DNA of 64,000 nucleotides from Paracyclopina nana. Taxonomy: Eukaryota > Arthropoda > Copepoda > Cyclopoida > Cyclopettidae. The stretch covers positions 5,788,501 through 5,852,500 of the forward strand of contig JAGUCH010000007.1 of the NCBI GenBank assembly GCA_019096065.1, given 5' to 3'. Below the pieces are notes generated by a model that saw nothing but the letters and a program-made list of their open reading frames with translations, ran no database searches and was not told where the DNA came from. Of the stretch, positions 34,801 through 46,800 are shown in pieces (position 1 is the stretch's first letter; each line of letters opens with the position of its first letter). Both the position numbers and the translations under genes were made by a program.

Positions 34801-37800
34801 GAAGGGCAGTTCGCTGAAGAAACCCAGCTGGCTCCTTGGCTGAACGCCGTGGTGCGACCCTCCGCAGGAGGCCACCTGCTGGTGGGAATGCTGAACCCAC
34901 TGGATCACCCCTTGCAAGTAAAGGGGGGCACTCTTTACGGTGTGCTAAGGAGTACGAGCCCATGGAGGCCGCTGCCCTCGCTGCATCCGCACCACACCTC
35001 CAAGCTATCCGGGCCGCGGAGCCGCCGCCGGGCTGCCCCCTGATGCCAGCCCACAGGAGAAGATCGAGTTCACGATTCAAGCATTCGGATTGAAAGAAAA
35101 CGACCTCCTTCGCCGGCATCCCGAACGCCTGAGGGCGGCCGCGTCCCTGCTGGCCGCGTACCTGGGCGCCTTCTCCTTCGATGGTCGCACTGGGCAGACC
35201 AAGTTGGTGGAGCATGTGATAGATCTCAAGCCTGGCGCCCGACCGATCAACATTAGGCGGAGGCCAATCAACCCCAACCTGGAGTCCTCCTTGAAGGAGC
35301 AGATCCATAAGTGGTTGGAAGAAGAGGTCATCACTCCGATCTCATCCCCGTGGTCAGCCCCACTGGTCCCCGTGCGCAAGAAGGACGGCAGTCTCCGTTG
35401 GTGCGTGGATTATCGTGAGCTCAACAAAATCGCGGTGGTCGATTCCCACCCCATCGGGGACGGGAGGGACAACCGGAGCCGGCTAGCCCGCTCAACCGTG
35501 TTGTCCACCCTGGACGCGGTGGGAGCCTTCAACGTAGTGCCGATTCGCGCTGAGGACGTGGAGAAGACTACGTTCTCCACTGGGGATGGCTCGTATGCCT
35601 TCTTGAAGATGCCTTTCGGGCTCACGAATGCCCCTAAGACATACAGCCGCTTGAACCGCCTGGTATTAGAGGGCGTGCCATGGAACGTGGCCCTGCCCTA
35701 CCTGGACGACTGCTTGGTTCACTCCCGATTTCGATTCGCACTTGCAAAACCTCAAGATCGTCCTCCAGGCCCATCAGAAGGCAGGCCTGTTGCTCAAGCC
35801 CACCAAGTGCCACCTCTTCCAGACCAGGGTGACTTACCTCGGGCATGTTGTCACCCCGAAAGGGCTGGAAGTCATGCCAGCTTACATAGATCTCATTCGC
35901 AAGTGGCCGCTACCCAACACTCGCAAACTCCTTCGCATCTTCATGGGCAAGGCCAATTACTACCGGGCCTTCATCGAGAAATACCAACACATCGCCGCGC
36001 CACTGACTGCCCGGCTATCCAAGGATGATGGGACTTCTGATACTCAGACCTTCGAACCGTCGCAGGAGTATCGTGATGCTTTCGAGGAGATCAAAAGGCG
36101 GCTCGTGTCGGCCCCGGTCCTTGCGTATCCCGACTTCGCGTCCCCAAACCCGTTCATCTTGGACACCGACTTCTCCCAAGAGAACAGGGCAGTAGGGGCG
36201 GTCTTGTCCCAGGTGCAGAGAGGCAAGGAGCGAGTCATCTTGTACGGAGCAAAGAAGTTGACCTCGGCCCAGAGCAATTATTCCGCCAACCAGGGAGAGC
36301 TGGTCGCTGTTATTATCTTCATCAAGCAATTCAAATACTACTTGCAGCATCGAAGGTTCATCCTCCGGACCGACCACCGGGCTCTGCTATGGATTCGCTC
36401 CATGGAGGCTCCGACGGGCATGTTGGCCAGGTGGCTCGACACCATCTCCAACTACGACTTCGAGGTCGTCCATCGGGCAGGCACCAAGCACGGCAATGCC
36501 GATTCCCTCAGTCGGGCGCCTCATTTGGACCAAGCAGGAGACCACATTAGCGCTGAAGTTTCCGATGACGACTTCTTCCGCGTGGCCAGCCTGAAGCTCA
36601 TTCCCACCAAACCGGAGTTATGGGCCGAAGCTCAGGAGGAGGATGACGACCTGGTGACGCTGCGCCAATTGGTCAAACTCCAGCAAGCTCCCTCCAGAGC
36701 CCACCTCGATGCTGCCTCCGCCCGAGGGCGGGTACTCATGGAACAATTCAACAGCCTATGCCTGGACCAGCAAGGAGCTCTCCGGCTGCGTGACCCGCAA
36801 GGCCGGCCCTCGACTCGGCTCATCGTACCTCGCAAGTGGGAGGAGGCCAGTCTGAGGCACGTGCACGAAACCATGGGACACCAGGGTCGAGACAACCTGA
36901 TCCATCGGGCAGCTCAACACTTCTACTTCCCAAACATGGCTAGAGTGGCCGATGAGGTCGTAAAGTCCTGCTTGCTGTGTCAGAAATCTAAACCCGCAAC
37001 CTCGGATCAGCGGCACACCCTGGTACCACGCCATGCTGGATTTCCGTTCCAGGTGCTCAGCCTTGACTATGTGGGCCCGTTCAAGCCCACGTCCAACCAG
37101 CACCGGTACCTATTCACGGCCAAGTGTGTGTTCAGTAAGTGGATCGAAGCCTTCCCATGCCGATCCAATGATGCCGAGACAGCGGTACGATTCCTCACGA
37201 CGGAAATCATCCCCCGTTTTGGACTGCCGGAGCGCCTGCACACCGACCAAGGTACTCACTTCACAGCACACCTCATGAGGCAAGTATGCTCGGCATTCGC
37301 CACCAAGCCCACCCCCACGCCGTCACCCAACCCAAAGAGCAACCCAGTAGAGCGGGCCCACCGTGACCTTAACGAGCTCATACGTAAGATGATCAAGGGA
37401 CACTATTCTAAATGGGCCGAAGTAGTGCCGTTTGCATTATTCATCTTGCGTACCACAAAGAATCGATCCACGGGGCTGGCTCCCTATGAAATGGTGTTCG
37501 GCAGGCAACCTACCACCAACCTCGATCTCATCTTTGGGGACCCGCAGCCGGCAGTGCATAAGGCAACCGAAGCTGGCCGTTTCGCCAAGCAGCTGCGGGA
37601 ACGGATACAACTCGCGCATGAGTGGGCTCGCAAGAACATTTCTGCATCCATTGAACGGCAAAGACGGGCCTATCATATGGATAAGCAAGCCTTCTCCCCA
37701 GGCCAGAAAGTGTGGCTGTTCACGCCAAGGGTCGTGCGGTCAATATCCAAAAAGTTGCAAACTTTCTGGACCGGCCCTTGGACCATCGAGAAAAGAATCA

Positions 37801-40800
37801 ACGAGCTCACGTACGAAATCTCGCCAGACCCATCATGGCCGCTAACCAAGAAGCAGGTTGTCTCCGTGGACCGACTGAAACGGTACATCGAACCGTCAGA
37901 TCCACAAGCCGAGACCATCACATCGCCTCCCACGGAAAACATGGACTTCGACATGCCGGGAGATAAATCTGCGGAGCATATGCACGCCCCCGACCCAGCC
38001 TCCGATGAACAGCCCAGCGAAACTACACATGCGTTCGAATATGCAGTAGCACCAACGGATCGCGAATATGGATTCCCACATGCGAAGGATGACACTATTC
38101 CGCCATTCAACGACGATCCAACCATTCCAGAATATGACTGCACCATGTTTGAACACATGTCACAGGACGATAATGACACCCCTCCGAATGAAGGTGAGCA
38201 GCAGGACCAAATCTCACCCGATGATTACGGCCACAACTCGCCGCCGCCATCACCAACACCTCGGCCACCACCGAGGAAAAGAAGAACGGCAGCAGAAATG
38301 TTGCAGGAATATTCACAGCAAATATTAGGAGGCCAAGACAAGCTCGCAGAGACCTCGCACTCCAGAACGAGAAGCGGCGACAAGCAAGCAAGTCGCGACG
38401 ATGCACTGCTGCCCCTGCAACAAGCACCAACCGCACAAGCTCTGCCTGAAACAACGAGGTATCTGCTGCCACCGCTAGAACCGCGGCCACCACCAATAAG
38501 ACCGTCAATACCATCAACCATCCCAGAAGCGTCGCGATCACAAACATCATCATCATCATCACAAGGGCAAAATTCTACCATATCAACACCGAATTCTGAT
38601 AATGTATTTGATTAATGCGCATATTGCTGCCCTCATACAAAAGTTTGGGGGGGTGGCAACACGCGCGCACGCAAAAACAGCAAAAACAGTAAAACTTCAA
38701 AACTTTCGCATTCTGGCCGCAAAATTATGACAGCTCAATAATTTACTATTCCTCTCTTCCAGTTCTGAGTACCAGTGCTAATCTAATTTGCGACCATACA
38801 AACTCATAACCCACAAATCAACAAATCATGACGCCAGTAAGCTGCTTTCTTTGGCCCTCCATGTACTTGATGGCCTTCTTTGTGTATGCCTACTGGATCC
38901 TGTTCAGTGAACTGGCCCAGGCGGCCGTGGTCCCGGGGACGTCACCCCGGAGCCGCGTCGCTGATCTTTACACCCCGGACGCAAAGGTCACGTCATTCAC
39001 CACCTACGACTGCGCGCACCCCGATGCCATCCACGAAGCCATCGACCTGAGTCAGCCAGAGCTCTGCGAGGACATTCGGAGCGCATATCAGGCCCCCGTC
39101 AATATCACAGTCCAGGTGCTCCAGACCGCGTCGACCCTCTCGATCAAGGCCTTCCGGTGCAGGGTGCATTTGTCCCGACAAGTGACAAGATGTGGATACG
39201 ATAGCATCAGTTATGGCAGTCAAATGACTGATGTCAACCGGCCCTACTTGGTAACCCCACAAGCGTGTCGGGAGGCCGCGGAGAAGCATTACCTGATAGT
39301 GGAGAACAAGAAGGTGGAGGTAGCTCTCAATAATCCGACCTCGCTCTCTTATTTCTCCAAAGGAGGATTGGATAAGGACCACAAGTGCACCACCACCACT
39401 TTCACCAGCGGAGGTGTCACGTTCTACAAATCATACGAGACCACCACCATCCATGCGCTGGTAGAGCCAATTTACGGGAAGCTGAATACGGCCAACGGGC
39501 GGGTGGTGTTCTCCAACCACTTGACGGCGAATTTCCAGGACCTCATCGTGCAAGACGATGCGGAAGGTACTATTGTGTGGCCCAAGCGGAAGTCACCTCG
39601 CTGCGAGGACGAGCTTAGTGAGGTGTATCGAGGGCCTGCCGTGCTCTATCCTCACCGGAACGCCACCAGCCTCATGGGAGGAGCTGGACATCTTGGCGAT
39701 CTCCTCCTGCTAGCCCATGAGGAGGAGTCAAGGTTCGCGGGGTTCGTCCTCAAAGGAGTACAATCCACGTGTCAGCGGAAGCTGTTCACCACCCAGCTGA
39801 GGGACTTTGCCATCCTCTTGGTGGGGCCCGGGGAAGGGCCCCTGCAAGCCAAGTACCTGCACCCAGAGGACATGGACGGAGCGAACATCCAGACGCAGCT
39901 CGCGTTTGTACACTCACAACATGCGCTGCACATTCAGGATCGGTTTAAATTCTTACAAGAACTGATTTGCAAAAATGAGCGCGCAATCTTACACTCCAAG
40001 TTGCAGAGCATGGCCTCCGGATCATCGTCATACGCCACCCTGGACAGCCACGGACCCGGCCATCTCGTCACGAGGCGGGGGCCGTGGCCTACGTGACTTC
40101 CTGCTGACCTGGACAGGCGGTCACCCGGTCGACAGACAATTGCTCCCAGGAAATTCCCGTGCTGGTCAACAACGAGACCCGGTTTGCGGACCCGCTGTCG
40201 TTTATCTTGACCGACCGGCCGAGCGTGGTCCCGTGCGACTCGATCACGCCCATCAAGTGGCGCATACACAATCAATGGATGTGCGCCACGCCCCAGATCC
40301 ACGCTTGCATCGCTCCATCCCAGCTCAATCCGATGTCCGACGCCGCTCCGCGCAGCCATCAGTACGACATTAGCCGCGGATTGGGTGGTGGCGTGTTCTC
40401 TGCGGAGCAACGGGCCAACCACATTTTGTACCTCCACCTCTTCAGCAGCCGGGAGGCGGTGGTCAACACGATCACCAGCAACGTCCTCCACAACTCCCTG
40501 ATTACGGGTAGCCGCTCTACCACCTTCTGGTCCCAGGAGGACATTGACCAAATGGTGGACCACGTGGGGAGTGCGATCATTCCCTTCTTCAGTTCGGTGG
40601 GGAAGTACTACTCGTACTTCACTGGGTTCCTCATCACCGTGGGCCTCCTGAAGTTGATCCTGGGAGCCCTACTCCGTATGATCATCCTCTACCGACGACG
40701 CGGCTTCGGGTGGTGGATGTTGTTGGCAATCTGGCACACGGCGTTCCTGATGGTGGAGATGCCGTGGAGGATGGTGACCAACCTAGGGCAGGATCAGATC

Positions 40801-43800
40801 CTGTTCCCCGGGGGCGACAGCGATGATGAACGGCCCTCTCGCCGAGGACGCCGCCACCCCGGGGGTGGGACCACCCAAGCATTCCGCCTGGCCAACCTGG
40901 GCAGCTCCGACGACGACGACGACGACGAGGAGGACGCACCGCCCAAGTATGCGACGGCCGCAGCCGGCGCCGCGGGCGTGGAAGAGGATGAGGCTGCGCC
41001 CCGCACTAGACGTGGATTTCGCCAGCGGCTGCGAGAGGCCCTCTCCCAAGAACAGGACTCGGTCTACAAAAACCTGCAGGCCCAGGTGGACGTGCTGGCC
41101 CGGCAAAACGAGTCAATGCATAATTACCTGATGACCGTGCTACCGGCAGCTACAGTGCCTACGGTGCCCTCTGCCACGTCCACTCCGCTCAAGCCGTTCC
41201 CGGAAGTCGCGGTTTCACCGGCCCCACCGATCTCCCCGGTTCGGCCTGCTACGCCCAGACAACGGACCGTGGGCCCCCGTCGTGAGGACACGACAACCCT
41301 TCAGTAGGGGGAAGTTGTAGCAGGAACACGGGTATACGGGTGTGTTCTGTGGGCGCCTGCGAGCGCCCCGTCCCGGTGAAACGAATTGTACGGCAGTCAA
41401 TAAACGGACGCACTCGAGTAAACATCTCGACTAGTTTCAGTAGCAAGTTCTTCTATCGCTACCCGCGGGCGCGCGTGTCATCCTCGGGGGGTCTATACGA
41501 ACCTCCTACAAGTGCTATATGCACGAGTTTGGACAGCGCAATACACATGTTTTGACAAATGAGTGCAACAAACAAGTCTTAACAAATTAGTGCTATATGC
41601 ACGAGTCTTGACAAATGAGCCCAATACACAAGTTTTGACAAATGAGTGCAACAAACGAGACTTAACAAATAAGTGTCATATGCACTAGTTTTACAAATGA
41701 GCGCAATACACGAGTTTTGACAAATGAGCACAATACTCGAGTTTTGACAAATGAGCGCAATATACGAGTTTTGACAAATGAGTGCAATGAACAAGTCATA
41801 AAATATGAGTACATCAAACGAGTTTCAAAATCATCCACATTTCTATCTTGGTGGGTTCAATGAAGTTTTCAAATTGCATGCAAGCTTCTTCAAATTCAAA
41901 TCGAGCGAGGCTACAAGCTGAGCGAAAGCTGTAATTGGAAAGTGTTGCTGGTTTTTTGAGGCTTGTGATAACAACCTAATCTTGTAGGTGCCACTTTTTT
42001 GCGCCAGTTATCTGACATAACGTGTGGTTTTCAGGGGATTTGCTCACAAACTTGTCTCGTGGTGAAGAGGTTTCTCTCATAGCTGTCCCAGAGTGTACAT
42101 CAGGTGCTTTTTATGAGATACTATTTCGAGCCAGCATAGGCCAGAATATCAATTATTTACGGGTTGTTGTGCATCAAAGGAGTCGTTTTCTTTATGGCTT
42201 GAGCACGACGAGCTAGCTGCTGCTTCCATCATTTCTGAACAAAAGAAAGCCCCTTTTTACATTCACTATGATTGACAAAAAGTGTCAAATGCTTTTCTGC
42301 GAATCCACACTATGATAGCGCGTGAATTCCTGGGTAAAAGGGAAAAAGTGGCGCTTTAATGAGCTCAGGTGGTGAATTTTTATCAGGTTATGAAATGTCT
42401 TGCGCACACCCAAAAAACCACTTTGATAAAAGTCATTTTGTTGTGGCTTCTCAACTGAAGTGCCTACTTAGCCTAAATTAATTGAATGAATTATGCAACA
42501 ATCCCAAGGGAGATGCTTTGCATAAGGTTCAATTATGCTCTGCTCATCTATCAAAAATAACGAATTTAGCTCCCAACATTTTCATTTTTCCAATACATTT
42601 TTTTTACTTTTAGAATATTTTTTTATTTTGTTAAAATGTCAAAAACACTCCTAGGCCCTGTTCACCTGCAATATTATCAGCAAAGTAACGCGCGATATTA
42701 TGCTGATAATTCCAAATATCCGGGATTTGTAAAATCATTTTTCAGATTTTGACTTCGGAATAGAAATACTGATACCAAAAGCCATCCTACGGCAATAATA
42801 AAATTCTCAGTTTCTCAGTATTTTTCTTCAATATTTTGCCAAAATAACGGCTATAATAAGCAGGTGAACAGGCCCTTATTGTTGAATTTAGCCAGGAAAG
42901 AAAAAATTGAATATTCTCGTATAAAAGGCCACTTATTTGCTGATTTTAATTAGCTGTATTGAGGCTTTGAATTTTTTGTGCGTGGACTGCAAAGTTGAAG
43001 GGGGGACTTTTTTGCAGTAGCCAAAAGTTAGAAAGAAAGCTCGAGTGTCAAAGTATTGGCTTTGGATGTTGCGGCAGATGCAAGAAATGCACAACTCTGC
43101 CACTTCCACTACATAGTACTATAAAGTGGTAATCCTGGGCTGTAAAGTGCGCGCTTTATTGTATGCCGTATTTTGCTTGACGTTGGCTGCGCGCTGCTAT
43201 AAACTATATATAGTGGATTTTTTTTTGCTTTAAGGTGCTGCCATCTGGAGCCAAAGAAGATGTTGGAGTCAATTTGGATATGATGAGACCTAAAGATGAC
43301 CCAACCACATATTTCAACGATGGCATCCGTAAAATTGACTTTGTTCTTGTGTTCGAAGAGTCTGAAAAAGATATGGAATTCCAGGATGAGCTGGACAATA
43401 ATGCTGAATTTGACCAAACCGGAAAGTGAGTCAACTTTCTTCTTTAGTGTAAAATATCACTGCAATTATTGATAATAATAAGTTTTTATGAGCAAAATAG
43501 TTAATTTTTTAAGGCTGTTTTGGCTTTCTAACTTTCACCATGGTTTGTTCCGTGACAATAATTACATTGTAGGCCTCTGTGTATTTCTGAGAAAACTGGT
43601 TGATTTGAGAGTTCTACTTCTCCTCTCTTTTTTGCAGGGGATTGAAGAAACGGCAAAAGTTCAGCCTTTGGCGGCAAAAGTTCATGGCGAGTCTTCATAC
43701 CATTGGACTCGAAATAGAAGAGGTAAGACGGAAAAAGTGTAGAAAAGATCGCATGTCCCAAGGGAATTTAGCTTTCTACTGCTATAGATACTTTTGACAT

Positions 43801-46800
43801 GTTTCTGCCCATTTACTGACCCAAGATATATTATTGAAGCGGAGCTCAGATATTATAGCAAAAGTTGACCTTTTCTTCTGCTTTATTTAGAGAAAGATTC
43901 TATTGAATTTTTGGCATTTTTAATAAAGATTCACGTTTTTGGCGAGTTTTCCTCTTGGCTTAAATATCAACCTTGATATTCTAGAAAGAAATTATGATAT
44001 TGTTAGCTTTGTTTAGCAGTTTAGCTTTGTAATGAAATTAAGTTACACACCTATATATGAAATCTTTGAGCGTAGGTGAATTATTAGTCTGCAATTAGTC
44101 TTGCTATTGTTTCTGTTGTATTTGCTTATGTATTCTAAATGTAAGCCACATTCATTATTCAAAATTACTTACAGTCCAAAGACAATCGAAAGTTATGAAT
44201 TGTTGTGTGTTTTAGCTTTAGGCAGAATTAGAAAGCCTTCTCTCAGATTTGTATTAAACAGACAATATCAAATTCTGTCGTAAAGTGTAGGATAATACAC
44301 CCTCGTGCTTCAAGTGCTTTTGGGCTTTTTTATGTCTTAAACATGAGCCAGGCTTCTTATTAAAGTTGGCATGGTAAAACTGTCTTTTACTCAAGTATGC
44401 CCAGCCAAAATGCAAAAATATGCAAAGGAAATTGCAAGACATTACTTAGTTTACTTACATTTTTCTGGCTGCATGTATTCATTTGTTTAATTTTAGGTAC
44501 TTGCTATTCAATTGTAGTACTACATAATTTTTCTTGTAGCTCACTAAAAAATCAGTTTCGAAAATGAAAGCTGAAAATGAACATGGCCACAAAATGTGTG
44601 TTGTTTTTTCTTGTACAGAAGATTGAGTTGTTTCGGATTTTGTACAAGGGCTAGGCATTCACCTTTGTGTCTCGGTTAATCCCATTAAGATCAAATAGGC
44701 TTTTACCCGCTACACACATGCACATGCGATCATAATTTTGCTTTAGCTCACCCATGCTGTAGCCGTTGACTCAAATAACCCTGTAAGTTACTACGCTGCA
44801 AAATCTAAGCAACCACAAAAAGGTCCTTTTGAAAAGGGACTCTTAGAGAACTTTGAGTTCTCTATCATTTGCAATGTCTACTTAATTTCTGTGAGAGTGG
44901 ATTGATTTGAAAGATTACGACTTTACGTCCACAAAGACAATTATTCTCCAACCTCTTCTTATTTTTCACTCCTCAATTGCAATTACATGTTTTGGACTCA
45001 ACAGAGTTCCAAAGCATCTCTGAGTTCCGTTTGGCTTTCCCAGAAAGTGAGATGATCGACTGAGATTCGTGTGTCTCCTTCGACAAAAACTTTAAAGTTT
45101 CGTGACTCAGTTAAGTTCCGAGAATCCGCAGAGTTTACATTGATTCCTTATGTCCTGTTCATGTACGCCCCAAACTCCTTAGGAAAATGCATGAAAAACA
45201 CCTCAAGGAAAGGAGAAAAATTGTCTTATGACAAGGGCCAGCTGATACTAAAAAAATCAGATCGACTTTAAGCCAACTTGAAACTAAACAAATCTAATTT
45301 TGGCTATTAAGTGCTGCACATTTTACTCCTTCTGAGCAAAAACAAAAGTTAAATTTCATCTTTTATCACAGAAACGTGATGAAAGATAGTTTTTTTGAAA
45401 TATGCTGAAAACCACAAGACAAAATAGCAAAAATGGCCATTAAAAACGCTGCTCGGCCCCAAGCTGAACTCGTTGAGTGGCAGTCAGCAACAGATTCACT
45501 TTTCCTTATGACACTTTTTTCCATACCTTAAGGCATTCTTAATACATGAACAGGGCATTAGAGTTCCTATGCCTTGTTCATCTATTCTCCTTTTTCATTA
45601 TTTTCTTGTCCTACCTTACAAAAAAAGCTGTTGTAGCACCACGAATTTCTATCAGCTGCCATGGCTTTTGCAAACTGTTGTAATGCAGCTAGGATTGACT
45701 AAACTAATGCAACTACCTTGGAAGGAATCCCCCGAAATGATAATTTAGCAGAATGTTTTTGTTGGCCCTAGCTTAACTTGCCGGAAGACTCCTCCTTACG
45801 TTCAGACTAAACCAATACAAGTTTGGAATGTTAGCCCTTGAACGCTAGCAAATCAAAATTGATTTAGTCAACCCTAGCTGCCAAGCTTAACTTGACCTCA
45901 ACACAATTTTTGTCGCTATGGCATACCGACAATTTTTTGTTAGACTGCTAATATGTTACGACTGAAAAATTCGTTGTATATGAACAGGGCATTAAATCCA
46001 AATTAAACTTATGCCCTGTTCATGTATTAAGAATGCCTTAAGGTATGGAAAAAATTGTCTTGAGGAAAAGTGAATCTGTTGCTGACTGCTACTCTACGAG
46101 TTCAGCTTGGGGCCGAGCTGCGTTTTGAATGGCCATTTTTGCTATTTTGTCTCACGGTTTTCAGCTTTTTTCAAAACAAACTTGCTTTCTTAACGTTTCT
46201 TTGATAAGAGTTGAAATTTAACTATTGATTTTGCTCAAAATGGCTAAAATGTGGAGTACTTAATAGCCAAAATTAGATTTGTTTACTGTCAAGTTGGCTT
46301 AAAGTCGATCTGATTTTTTTAGCATCAGCTGGCGCTTGTCATAAGACAATTTTTTTCCTTTCCTTGAGGTGTTTTCGTGCATTTTCATAAGGAGTTTGGG
46401 GCGTACATGAACAGGACATTAGATTCTCCTGAGTTCCTAGATTCTTTAGAGTTCCTTAATTTACTATTCTCAGTCTCCTTTGGTTCCAATTGAAAACTAC
46501 TAAGAATCCTCATTCAGTTAGTTAATTTCTCGCCGTGCTATCTCGGAAAAAAGCAATTTGGAATTGCGAGCTTCTTCCTAAGAGTCTGTATCTTCTCTGG
46601 AATCTATTTGCATATGTTGTGACTTTTTTTCACCCCTTCTTTCTCGACTTGATTCAATTGCATTCTTTTTGACCAGTTCGTTTTTTCCCTGCTTCTTCTA
46701 GGAGGTTCTCCATCGGTCCAAAAACACTTTGCATTTCATCAGACTTCATGGACCTTGGCCTTTGCTATGCAGATTCGCAGAAGAACTCAATCTCAGAGCT

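Larger units (their letters stand above)
31151..41510 (+). mobile_element. Gypsy-like LTR retrotransposon with envelope-like gene (10.4 kb)
   Basis: Two 195-bp LTRs (31151-31345 and 41316-41510) read as identical, begin TGTAG and end CTACA, and are flanked by a 4-bp target duplication AGTG. A primer-binding site starting TGGCTCGGTGCTGAGG lies 3 bases after the 5' LTR, and a purine tract (agtagggggaag) precedes the 3' LTR. Gene order is gag, protease, reverse transcriptase, RNase H, integrase, env-like, which places it with Ty3/Gypsy, retrovirus-like (errantivirus-style) elements. GC content is far above the host intron. Several reading-frame changes interrupt pol and env. It is inserted in the intron between anoctamin exons 3 and 4, in the same orientation as the gene. 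Confidence 0.95.

Noticed and set aside
43488-43742. Frame 'IEETAKVQPLAAKVHGESS' as anoctamin exon
   Set aside because: The correct phase from the previous exon gives 'KKRQKFSLWRQKFMASL', which matches the family; this frame is out of phase.
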